6,322 bases of DNA from an uncultured Rubellimicrobium sp. (GCA_902805995.1 CADCUU010000135.1:1-6322), one strand, 5' to 3'; numbered from the stretch's first letter, positions 1 through 5,994 are shown. Translations and numbers: made by a program. Notes: generated by a model from the letters alone, not told the origin.

Positions 1-1106
1 ATTGCGACCTGCTGCTTCTGCGGCAGGACGAACAGGACCCTGAATACGGGGACCTGATCCAGATCCGGCACAACGTGAACCGCGCCGCGAGCCTCGTGGG
101 CCAGCTCCTCGCCTTCTCCCGCAAGCAGAGCATGATGCCCGAAACGCTCGACTTGCGCGTGGCTCTCGCGGACCTGACCCACCTCCTGAACCGCTTGGTG
201 GGGGAGAAGGTGAGCCTCCACCTCGACCACGATCCCTCGCTCGATCACGTCCGCGCCGACAAGCGTCAGTTGGAGCAGGTGATCATGAACCTCGTGGTCA
301 ACGCGCGCGACGCCATGCCCGACGGGGGCGAGATCCTGATCCAGACGGAGAACCGTCACCTGTCCGAAGCGCTGCCTTGCGACCGCGTCGTGATCCCGCC
401 CGGCCGTTACGTCCTGGTCCGGGTGATCGATCAGGGCACGGGCATCCCGCCGGACCGCCTGCCCAAGATATTCGAGCCGTTCTACACGACCAAGAAGCTC
501 GGCGAGGGCACGGGCCTTGGCCTGTCCACCGCCTACGGCATCGTCAAGCAGTCCGGCGGATACATCTTCGCGGAAAGCGAGGTCGGTCGCGGGACGGTCT
601 TCACCCTATGGTTCCCGGCCCATGGCAAGCCGGTCTCCAAGGCCTCCTCCGTCACGCGGGCCCAGGCTGCGTTCCGAGAGGTCCAGGGCGTGGTTCTCCT
701 CGTGGAGGACGAGGCCCCGGTGCGCGCCTTCGCAGTCCGTGCCCTTCGGATGCGCGGTTACACCGTCCTGGAGGCGGACAGCGGCGAATCGGCACTGGAG
801 TTGCTCGACGGCCTCGACACGCCGGTTGACCTCATCGTCACCGATGTGATCCTGCCGGGAAAGGATGGCCCGACATGGGTCCGCGAAGCGGTCGAGACCC
901 GTCCCGAGACCCGCGTCGTCTTCGTGTCCGGCTATGCCGAGGACGCATTCGGAGAACAGAAGGCGCTCATCCCCGGGTCGGTCTTCCTGCCGAAGCCGTT
1001 CTCGCTCGGGGAGTTGACGTCGTTGGTGGAGCGGCAGCTGACCTGGGCTCGCGCCGACGAGTCAGCCTTGGCACCGGTCGTGGCCCTCGGCCCCTCCGAT
1101 TCTTGA
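1..1106 (+). CDS. cckA: CckA-type hybrid sensor histidine kinase, 3' part (5' end outside window)
   Basis: The reading frame is open from base 3 to the TGA at 1104-1106. What remains is the end of the dimerisation helices (CDLLLLR, then NRAASLVGQLLAFSRKQ at 78-128), the catalytic ATPase domain and a C-terminal receiver domain. The ATPase boxes are N (NLVVNARDAMPDGG, near 288-329), G1 (DQGTGIP, near 429), F (FEPFYTTK) and G2 (GEGTGLGLS, 501-527). The receiver starts at about 690 (LLVEDE), with phospho-acceptor Asp at 843-845 in IVTDV and the conserved Lys at 993-995 in LPKPF. The phospho-accepting His and the PAS/membrane part lie upstream of the window. Family knowledge: CckA autophosphorylates, passes phosphate to its own receiver and on through ChpT to CtrA, and can act as a phosphatase. 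The Tyr at 534-536 (AYGIVKQ) probably matches the c-di-GMP-responsive Tyr of Caulobacter CckA; that is from memory. It converges with glk. Confidence 0.88.
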   Translation, partial: CDLLLLRQDEQDPEYGDLIQIRHNVNRAASLVGQLLAFSRKQSMMPETLDLRVALADLTHLLNRLVGEKVSLHLDHDPSLDHVRADKRQLEQVIMNLVVNARDAMPDGGEILIQTENRHLSEALPCDRVVIPPGRYVLVRVIDQGTGIPPDRLPKIFEPFYTTKKLGEGTGLGLSTAYGIVKQSGGYIFAESEVGRGTVFTLWFPAHGKPVSKASSVTRAQAAFREVQGVVLLVEDEAPVRAFAVRALRMRGYTVLEADSGESALELLDGLDTPVDLIVTDVILPGKDGPTWVREAVETRPETRVVFVSGYAEDAFGEQKALIPGSVFLPKPFSLGELTSLVERQLTWARADESALAPVVALGPSDS

Positions 1107-1112
1107 GGGGCT
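1089..1112 (+). terminator. Hairpin overlapping the cckA stop codon (weak terminator candidate)
   Basis: GCCCCTC at 1090-1096 pairs perfectly with GAGGGGC at 1105-1111 around an 8-base loop, and a G-U pair at 1089/1112 can extend it. The TGA stop lies at the loop/right-arm junction. No T-run follows, so this is not a classical intrinsic terminator. It may stabilise the mRNA 3' end or be chance in GC-rich DNA. Confidence 0.3.
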
Positions 1113-1262
1113 AGGAGAGCAGGCAGACCCACCGTCGCATTCGTTGGGGTTCTCCGTGCCCGCGGGCCGCGTGCTTGGCCTGCAGTGAACTTGTCCGCTC
1201 TCGCAGTCAGCGCCAGTCAACGGCCACCTATCGGAGGAAATGACCGCTCGCGTCGACCCTCG

Positions 1263-1281
1263 GTTTCGATTAGCGCGAAAC
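1263..1281 (-). terminator. Small inverted repeat just downstream of glk
   Basis: GTTTCG at 1263-1268 and CGAAAC at 1276-1281 form a 6-bp stem with a 7-base loop, three bases beyond the glk stop codon. There is no T-tract on the glk strand after it, so a terminator role is only a possibility. The rest of the 178-bp gap between the cckA and glk stops shows no gene I can support. Confidence 0.2.
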
Positions 1282-1284
1282 GTC

Positions 1285-2271
1285 TCAAGCGGGGGAGTGT
1301 CCGACCCGCAAAAGCCCCGACAGATGGGCCGCGCAGCCGATGAGGGCCGCGTTGTCATCCTCCACGACGCCAACCCCAAAACCGTCCATGAACTCGGAGA
1401 AGCGACCCTTGTCCCGGAAAGCCTCAGCGAAGCCGAATTCCTGCAGGTACGGCGCAAAAGCCCTTGCTAGGCCGCCGACGAGCCACACCCCCCCGAACGG
1501 CAGCGTCACGAGCGCCAGATCGCCCGACACCTCGCCCAGATAGCGGACAAAGACCCGCGCGGCGCGCACGGCCCGCTCGTCGCGCCGGTCCAGCGCGGCC
1601 ATGATCTCGGCAGAACTGGAACTCGTCGGCGTCCCGGCCTCGTGCCCGACCCAGTCATGGACCTGCACGATCCCGCGGCCAGACAGCACCTCCTCGACCG
1701 AGGCGAAGCCATGGGTCGCCCCCACGAACTTGGCCAGCCGGAGATCCTCGTCGGAGCGGACGGGCAGGGTGACGTGCCCGGCCTCGGCCGGGGGCACGAG
1801 GCGCCCCCCTTCAGTGTCGAAGACGACAGCTATGTTGAATCCTGTCCCCACATTCACCACGAGCTTCGCGGCATGGGCGCTCGCCTCGGGGAAGGGCAGG
1901 ATCTCGCGCGTCGTGCCAGCGCCCAGGAAGCCCAGAGCATGGCCCTGCGCCTGAAGGTCGTTAAGGATCGCCGTAACGCCAGCCCCGGTCGCCCCGGCCA
2001 GCGTGTCCTTGTCCATCGACCAATCGAGGTTGGTCAGCGTGCCGCGTCCGTCCTTGACGGGACCGGCCATGGCGACGCAGGCGGCGGCGAGCCCGGGGTT
2101 CCCTTCTTCCGCCAGGTAGCGGCGGAGCACCGGCTCAAGCCCTGTCTCCCCCGCATTCGCGTAGCGGCGGATCGACTTTGCCAACACGTCGCGACCCTGT
2201 GCCAGGGCCACGCGCGTGTTGGTCCCCCCGATATCGGCAACGAGCATCAGCGTGTCGGCGGCCTGCGGCAT
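1285..2271 (-). CDS. glk: Glucokinase (Glk, bacterial hexokinase/ASKHA fold, non-ROK family)
   Basis: This 328-aa protein matches the size of proteobacterial Glk (about 320 aa). It would phosphorylate glucose with ATP to glucose-6-phosphate in the cytoplasm, here feeding a presumed Entner-Doudoroff route. Visible motifs are phosphate-1 DIGGTNTR (13-20), LTNLDW (79-84), LND with the likely catalytic base Asp105 (position of E. coli Asp100), VGTGFN (141-146), the sugar-binding EAGH (Glu163, His166; E. coli has EGGH), Glu193 before LSGRG, GGVWLVGGLA near the adenosine site, and a C-terminal DDNAALIGCAAHL. The ATG at 2271 is favoured because GAGGT lies five bases upstream and DIGGTN then begins at a normal position. 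No signal peptide or membrane segment is seen. It is divergent from aglA, which suggests co-regulated use of glucose released from disaccharides. Confidence 0.93.
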   Translation of the reverse strand: MPQAADTLMLVADIGGTNTRVALAQGRDVLAKSIRRYANAGETGLEPVLRRYLAEEGNPGLAAACVAMAGPVKDGRGTLTNLDWSMDKDTLAGATGAGVTAILNDLQAQGHALGFLGAGTTREILPFPEASAHAAKLVVNVGTGFNIAVVFDTEGGRLVPPAEAGHVTLPVRSDEDLRLAKFVGATHGFASVEEVLSGRGIVQVHDWVGHEAGTPTSSSSAEIMAALDRRDERAVRAARVFVRYLGEVSGDLALVTLPFGGVWLVGGLARAFAPYLQEFGFAEAFRDKGRFSEFMDGFGVGVVEDDNAALIGCAAHLSGLLRVGHSPA

Positions 2272-2324
2272 GGGGACCTCGAAAATGCGTTTCCGCGCTG
2301 ATAGGCCGCTTTGCCATGGGCGTT

Positions 2325-2345
2325 CAAGTTGCTTGCAAGGCCTTG
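2325..2345. promoter_or_regulatory. Overlapping CAAG/CTTG palindromes, possible auxiliary operator
   Basis: Two inverted repeats abut: CAAG-TTG-CTTG at 2325-2335 and the perfect palindrome CAAGGCCTTG at 2336-2345. Their arms are the same as those of the 2378-2387 palindrome, and the perfect one is centred exactly 42 bp from it, about four helical turns. The centres here are not CG, so they match the usual LacI-family core less well. They lie 54-74 bp upstream of the glk ATG, where a repressor could act on glk. Confidence 0.35.
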
Positions 2346-2375
2346 TCGCAGGTGCGGTCCTTCGACGTGCCCTCG

Positions 2376-2390
2376 TGCAAGCGCTTGGCA
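2376..2390. promoter_or_regulatory. Putative LacI-family operator
   Basis: Bases 2378-2387 are the perfect palindrome CAAGCGCTTG. In context, TGCAAGCGCTTGGCA fits the general LacI-family pattern TGNAANCGNTNNCA with the AAGCGCTT core. LacI-family regulators (AglR type) commonly control agl operons, so this could be the binding site that co-regulates glk and aglA. No regulator gene lies in the window, so the assignment rests on the site and context alone. A TTGGCA -35-like hexamer (2385-2390) overlaps the right arm. Confidence 0.45.
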
Positions 2391-2695
2391 GGTGCCCATA
2401 GGGCAGGGTTCCGATAATGATGGTCGCTACCGAGCCGGCATCCGCGAGGTCGGGTCTGAGTGCGCGGAAGCTTATTTAGCCACCAGAACTACTCGCTTTT
2501 TCTTGCTGCCACGGACCTTCGTCCCGCTGCGAATATCAGCACGGCGAACAACTCTTCGGCTCATCGTCCACAGTCCGTCCGACTGCCACGCCCCCGCCTC
2601 ATCCCGGCGGAAACCCTCGCGACGCTGGGGCGTTGGCGGGGGCCTGATCTGGACGGCTCCGGCTGCCTCTGCCATGAGGGCCGCGCCTTGGAATT

Positions 2696-2701
2696 GGAGG
2701 G
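2696..2701 (+). promoter_or_regulatory. Ribosome binding site that sets the aglA start
   Basis: GGAGGG at 2696-2701 is a near-perfect Shine-Dalgarno whose GGAGG core lies eight bases before the ATG at 2709. It argues against any longer N-terminus, although the frame is open back to 2460. Confidence 0.75.
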
Positions 2702-2708
2702 TCGTCAC

Positions 2709-4376
2709 ATGCTCACGTCCGCCCCGGCGCCGGAATATCTCCCTGGCGTGACGCCCTTGCCCCTCGACCCCGAATGGTGGCGCGGCGCGGTGATCTACCA
2801 GATCTACCCGCGCAGCTACCAGGACTCGAACGGCGACGGGGTCGGCGACCTCGCCGGGATCGCGGAAAGGTTGCCGCATATCGCATCCCTCGGGGCCGAC
2901 GCGATCTGGATCAGCCCGTTCTTCACGAGCCCGATGAAGGATTTCGGCTACGACGTGTCCGACTATTGCGACGTCGATCCGATGTTCGGCAGCCTCCAGG
3001 ACTTCGACCGGGTCGTGGCGCGGGCGCATGAACTCGGCCTTCGCGTGATGATCGATCTCGTGCTGTCGCACACGGCGGACGTCCATCCGTGGTTCCTGGA
3101 AAGCAAGGCATCCCGGGACAACCCGCGGTCCGACTGGTACGTCTGGGCTGACCCCAAGCCTGACGGCACGCCGCCCAACAACTGGCTGTCGGTCTTCGGC
3201 GGGTCGGCCTGGGCCTGGCATCCGGGGCGGGAGCAGTACTACCTCCACAACTTCCTTGCCTCGCAGCCCGACCTGAACCTGCACACGCCCGCGGTGCAGG
3301 ACGCGCTCCTCGACGTGGTACGGTTCTGGCTAAAGCGGGGCGTGGACGGCTTCCGGCTCGACACGATCAACTTCTACTTCGCGGACCGCTACCTGCGGGA
3401 CAATCCGCCGCTCCCCAAGGAGATGCGGAACGACTCCATCGCGCCGGGCGTGAATCCTTACAATCACCAGCTCCACCTCTTCTCGAAGAACCAGCCGGAG
3501 AACCTTGATTTCCTGCGGCGTTTCCGGGCCGAGCTGGTCCCCTACGCCGCCGCTGCGGTGGGCGAGGTCGGGGACGCCCAGCGGGGTCTGGAAATCATGG
3601 CCGAGTACACCTCGGGCGGGGACAAGGTGCAGATGTGCTACCCGTTCGAGCTTCTCCAGCCGTCGCGGGCCACGGCGCAGGTGATGGCGGTCACCTTCGA
3701 CCGGCTGTCCCGCGCCGCACCGGACGCGTGGCCCTGCTGGTCCTATTCGAACCACGACACGGTGCGTCACGTCTCGCGCTGGCATCTGTCGAACGAGGCG
3801 ACGCGCGCCTATGCGACGCTTCTCATGTGCCTGCGCGGGTCCGTTTGCCTCTACCAGGGGGAGGAGCTTGGCCTACCCGAGGCCGAACTGGCCTTTGAGG
3901 ACCTTCAGGACCCCTACGGCATCGCCTTCTGGCCCGAGTTCAAGGGCCGCGACGGCGCACGGACCCCGATGGTGTGGGAGAACTCGAACCAGGCCGGCGG
4001 CTTCTCCACCGGCAAGCCCTGGTTGCCGGTGTCGCCGACCCACCTTCCCTTGGCCGCCTCGGCGCAGGAGGGAGCCGTGGGCTCGATGCTGGAGCATTAC
4101 CGCGCGGCGCTGGCATTCCGGCGCAGGCATCCGGCGCTTCGGATCGGGGCGCAGTCCCCCATGATGGCGGCTGGCGACGTGGTGGGGTTCGTCCGCATCG
4201 GCGGCGGCGAGCAGGTCTTCGTGGCCGCGAATCTAGGTGAGGGCACGGCCAAGGCTGTCCTGCCACTGGGCGAGTGGCGCGCGGCGGGGCAGGGCCTTGG
4301 CGTGGGCGTGCCCGAGGGCGCGACCGAGATCTCGCTCGGCCCCTGGCAGATCTGCCTGATGGTCAAGTCGGACTGA
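2709..4376 (+). CDS. aglA: Alpha-glucosidase, GH13 family (AglA type)
   Basis: This 555-aa cytoplasmic enzyme (no signal peptide) should hydrolyse terminal alpha-glucosidic bonds of small sugars to release glucose. It has the normal length for AglA-type enzymes. The barrel begins at WWRGAVIYQIYPRSYQD (23-39). NGDGVGDL (41-48) is the calcium-loop type motif. Conserved region I is DLVLSH (116-121), region V is QPDLN (186-190, typical of the oligo-1,6-glucosidase subfamily), and region II GFRLDT carries nucleophile Asp218. The acid/base is Glu286 in VGEVGD, and Asp350 in NHD is the third catalytic acid. A small all-beta C domain fills about 475-555. Thr219, directly after the nucleophile, points to alpha-1,4 rather than alpha-1,6 preference. 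The sequence resembles, from memory, GH13_23 alpha-glucosidases such as the Halomonas enzyme. It is divergent from glk; the ABC transporter genes that usually accompany aglA are not in the window. Substrate (maltose, sucrose, trehalose) is not certain. Confidence 0.92.
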   Translation: MLTSAPAPEYLPGVTPLPLDPEWWRGAVIYQIYPRSYQDSNGDGVGDLAGIAERLPHIASLGADAIWISPFFTSPMKDFGYDVSDYCDVDPMFGSLQDFDRVVARAHELGLRVMIDLVLSHTADVHPWFLESKASRDNPRSDWYVWADPKPDGTPPNNWLSVFGGSAWAWHPGREQYYLHNFLASQPDLNLHTPAVQDALLDVVRFWLKRGVDGFRLDTINFYFADRYLRDNPPLPKEMRNDSIAPGVNPYNHQLHLFSKNQPENLDFLRRFRAELVPYAAAAVGEVGDAQRGLEIMAEYTSGGDKVQMCYPFELLQPSRATAQVMAVTFDRLSRAAPDAWPCWSYSNHDTVRHVSRWHLSNEATRAYATLLMCLRGSVCLYQGEELGLPEAELAFEDLQDPYGIAFWPEFKGRDGARTPMVWENSNQAGGFSTGKPWLPVSPTHLPLAASAQEGAVGSMLEHYRAALAFRRRHPALRIGAQSPMMAAGDVVGFVRIGGGEQVFVAANLGEGTAKAVLPLGEWRAAGQGLGVGVPEGATEISLGPWQICLMVKSD

Positions 4377-4390
4377 ACGCAGCCGGGCCA

Positions 4391-4413
4391 GGGATGCGCC
4401 TAGAGCGCGTCCT
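4391..4413 (+). terminator. Hairpin at the convergent aglA/ppx junction
   Basis: Bases 4391-4399 (GGGATGCGC) pair with 4405-4413 (GCGCGTCCT) around the loop CTAGA, giving a 9-bp stem with two G-U pairs when read as aglA-strand RNA. On the ppx strand both become A-C mismatches, so the hairpin favours the aglA transcript. It starts 15 bases after the aglA stop and covers the ppx stop codon. No T-run follows, so it would be a non-classical terminator or 3'-end stabiliser. Confidence 0.4.
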
Positions 4414-5509
4414 CCAAAACTCCGTCCGCGCTCATCTGTGCATACAGGAGCCCTTCGCGCAGGCCCCGGTCCGCGACCGACAACCGGTCCGTGGGCCAGA
4501 GCCGCATCAGCGCCTGAAGGATCGCCGAGCCCGACATGATGAGCTCGTGCCGGTCCTTGCCGATTCGCGGGTCCGCGCGGCGCCCGTCGGGGCCGAGCGA
4601 AAGGTAGTCGTTCACCACCGCGTCGATCTGGTCGGAGGTCATGCGCAGCCCGTCCACCTTGGCGCGGTCGTAGCGTTTCAGCCCGAGATGGGACGCCGCA
4701 ACCGTGGTAACGGTGCCGGAGGTCCCGATGATCTGGAACCCCTCGCGCGGCTGCTGGGAGGCGGAGGGCGCGAAGGCCTGGAGGTTTTCCTCGAAATACC
4801 AGCTCATCAGGGCGAAGCGCGCGCCGTCGTCTTGCACGTCCTCGAACTGGTCGCGGAGGGTGGCCACGCCCAGGGGCACGCTGATCCAGTCCACCACCTC
4901 GGCTACGGGGAAAGGTCTGGGGCTTTGCCGGAACCCGGCATGGAGGCGCATGATCGCCCGGGGACGCTCGCGCTTGGGCACCTTGGTCAGGTCGATCCAG
5001 ACAAGCTCCGTGGAGCCGCCGCCGATATCGACGACGAGGAGTTGCTCTGTCCGCGTGCTCACGAGCGGCGCGCAGGAGATGACGGCGAGCCGCGCCTCCT
5101 CCTCCGGCTGGATGATCTCCAGCGCGAGGCCCGTCTCGCGGCGGACCTGCTGGAGGAACTGGGCCCCATTGCGCGCGCGGCGGCACGCCTCGGTCGCGAC
5201 GAGGCGCATCCGCTTGACCTGATGGCGCGCGAGCTTCTGCTTGCAGATGCGGATCGCGCCAATGGTCCGCGACATCGCGGCACGGCTCAGCCGGCCCGAA
5301 GCCTCCAGCCCCTGGCCGAGCTGGACAGACTTCGAGAAGCTGTCAACCACATGGAAACCGCTGCCTTTCGGCTGGGCGATCAGCATGCGGCAGCTGTTGG
5401 TCCCCAGATCCAGCGCCGCGTAAAGCGTTGCCGGATCCGGAGTTTCGGGCGCGGGCGATTCGACCGCAATCGGGAACGCGCCCGCGCTCTCGGGACGCCT
5501 GGGCGCCAT
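4400..5509 (-). CDS. ppx: Ppx/GppA family phosphatase (exopolyphosphatase / pppGpp phosphohydrolase)
   Basis: This 369-aa cytoplasmic ASKHA-fold enzyme would release terminal phosphate from polyphosphate and/or convert pppGpp to ppGpp; sequence alone does not separate the two. Motifs are the phosphate loop ALDLGTNSCRMLIA (32-45), ATEACR (105-110), the EEEAR block with likely catalytic Glu137 (E. coli Ppx Glu121 position), the second phosphate loop DIGGGSTELV (161-170) and GTSGTVTTVAA (262-272). It is much shorter than E. coli Ppx (about 510 aa) and lacks the C-terminal HD-like domain. A charged insertion, roughly 174-206, separates DIGGGSTELV from WISVPLG; I believe both traits are normal in this clade. 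About 28 residues rich in Pro/Ala precede the fold. The ATG at 5509 has GGAGG nine bases upstream, which supports the long start. It is divergent from the gene at 5672 and convergent with aglA. Confidence 0.9.
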   Translation of the reverse strand: MAPRRPESAGAFPIAVESPAPETPDPATLYAALDLGTNSCRMLIAQPKGSGFHVVDSFSKSVQLGQGLEASGRLSRAAMSRTIGAIRICKQKLARHQVKRMRLVATEACRRARNGAQFLQQVRRETGLALEIIQPEEEARLAVISCAPLVSTRTEQLLVVDIGGGSTELVWIDLTKVPKRERPRAIMRLHAGFRQSPRPFPVAEVVDWISVPLGVATLRDQFEDVQDDGARFALMSWYFEENLQAFAPSASQQPREGFQIIGTSGTVTTVAASHLGLKRYDRAKVDGLRMTSDQIDAVVNDYLSLGPDGRRADPRIGKDRHELIMSGSAILQALMRLWPTDRLSVADRGLREGLLYAQMSADGVLEDAL

Positions 5510-5540
5510 GTCTTGCGCCCTCCAATGTCAAGTTGCCCCC

Positions 5541-5570
5541 AATGTAGCGGCACCGGGCCGCGTCACGCAA
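5541..5570 (-). promoter_or_regulatory. Weak promoter candidate for the Ppx/GppA gene
   Basis: Read on the minus strand, TTGCGT (5565-5570) is followed after 18 bases by TACATT (5541-5546), roughly -35 and -10 positions 32 bp from the ATG. Match to the consensus is partial (3/6 and 4/6). The -35 overlaps the GTCACGC direct repeats at 5562-5579. Confidence 0.25.
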
Positions 5571-5631
5571 GTGTCACGCGGTCGCTGAGGACGCGGGACA
5601 TGTCGAAAACCGGCATGGCATATGTCGCGCA
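5562..5631. promoter_or_regulatory. Phased direct repeats and palindromes upstream of the virulence factor/MTHFR genes
   Basis: GTCACGC occurs at 5562-5568 and 5573-5579, an 11-bp period. ATGTCG occurs at 5600-5605 and 5622-5627, a 22-bp period; the first is part of the perfect palindrome GACATGTC (5597-5604), and the second follows the CATATG palindrome (5619-5624). Such spacing on one helix face suggests protein binding sites in a divergent promoter region. No standard promoter is clear; the best sigma-70 pair is GGGACA (5595-5600) and CATATG with an 18-base spacer, which is weak. Confidence 0.3.
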
Positions 5632-5671
5632 TCGGCCTAGAAGGCAGGCGAGCAGAACCCACGAGGACCCG

Positions 5672-5968
5672 ATGCCCGACGTCACTATCGTCTACTGGCG
5701 CGATATTCCCGCGCAGGTGATCGTCGGATCGGGCCGGCGGGCCACCAAGATCCAGCTTCCGGAGCGCTTCGAGCAGGCCATCGACCGCGCGGCGATGAAG
5801 TCGAACGCCCGCGACACGGACGCCTACCTTGCCGAATGGCGAAAGGCGGCCCCTTATCCGGTCGAGGGGGACCCAGCCGAAGTGGCTGCGGCGGAGGTCG
5901 CGCGGATCGAGGCCCATTACGACACGGCGCGCCTCAAGGCGCTGATCGACAACCACGGCCGGGCGTGA
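5672..5968 (+). CDS. Small 'virulence factor' family protein (Virulence_fact domain), function unknown
   Basis: This 98-aa soluble protein has no signal peptide, membrane segment or cysteine. It matches, from memory, the short Rhodobacterales proteins annotated 'virulence factor' (Pfam Virulence_fact), whose hallmark is an N-terminal IVYWRDIPAQVIVG (6-19), then KIQLPERFEQAIDRAAM (26-42), DTDAYLAEWRK (48-58) and an Ala/Glu-rich C-terminal helix (about 67-92). The name comes from an unrelated context and says little about function here. The ATG at 5672 has GAGG (5663-5666) five bases upstream; an in-frame ATG at 5600 lacks such a site and the bases between do not look coding. The MTHFR-like gene begins 26 bp downstream on the same strand, so the two are probably co-transcribed and the protein may assist folate or corrinoid methyl transfer. 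That role is inference. Confidence 0.85.
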   Translation: MPDVTIVYWRDIPAQVIVGSGRRATKIQLPERFEQAIDRAAMKSNARDTDAYLAEWRKAAPYPVEGDPAEVAAAEVARIEAHYDTARLKALIDNHGRA

Positions 5969-5994
5969 CCCGCCTGCGTCTGACGGAGACCCTC

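Larger units (their letters stand above)
2272..2708. other. 437-bp divergent intergenic region between glk and aglA
   Basis: The glk-proximal half (to about 2420) holds three CAAG/CTTG inverted repeats, described separately. On the glk strand a TTGAAC (2323-2328) lies 17 bases from a CTATCA (2300-2305), a weak promoter-like pair. On the aglA strand GATAAT at 2413-2418 resembles a -10 box, but the nearest good -35 (TTGGCA, 2385-2390) is 22 bases away, too far for a standard promoter. Bases 2468-2564 form a lower-GC pocket. On its minus strand is a 30-codon open frame (ATG 2564, TAA 2472-2474) encoding a very basic peptide ending KKKRVVLVAK; I see no convincing ribosome site and do not call it a gene. 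The frame upstream of the aglA ATG stays open from 2460, but its translation looks non-coding. Confidence 0.7.

Noticed and set aside
1240..1470. 76-codon plus-strand frame starting at an ATG preceded by GGAGGAA
   Set aside because: The Shine-Dalgarno-like stretch is too close to the ATG (two bases), most of the frame is antisense to the glk 3' end, and the translation resembles nothing known to me.
1642..2301. 219-codon plus-strand frame antisense to glk
   Set aside because: The minus strand encodes a complete glucokinase with all motifs, and the antisense translation has no recognisable domain.
2385..2418. TTGGCA ... GATAAT as an aglA promoter
   Set aside because: Each hexamer is a good match but the spacer is 22 bases, outside the usual 16-18, so it is mentioned only within the intergenic entry.
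2460..2708. N-terminal extension of aglA (in-frame open from 2460)
   Set aside because: The translation looks non-coding, no ribosome site precedes the upstream start, AglA-type enzymes begin shortly before the WWRGAVIYQIYPRS motif, and a strong ribosome site precedes 2709.
2472..3284. 270-codon minus-strand frame antisense to the aglA N-terminal region
   Set aside because: It overlaps the conserved GH13 barrel motifs on the plus strand and shows no family resemblance. Only its last 30 codons, outside aglA, were kept as a low-interest finding.
4233..5186. 317-codon minus-strand frame overlapping the Ppx/GppA gene in another frame and running into aglA
   Set aside because: Low-complexity Arg/Pro/Ala translation and no motifs; it is a frame shadow of the phosphatase gene.
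4274..5671. Very long plus-strand open frame running antisense through the Ppx/GppA gene into the virulence factor gene
   Set aside because: Before 5672 its translation is Arg/Ala/Gly-rich with no domain, while the opposite strand carries all Ppx/GppA motifs. Open antisense frames are expected in GC-biased genes; only the part from the ATG at 5672 is real.
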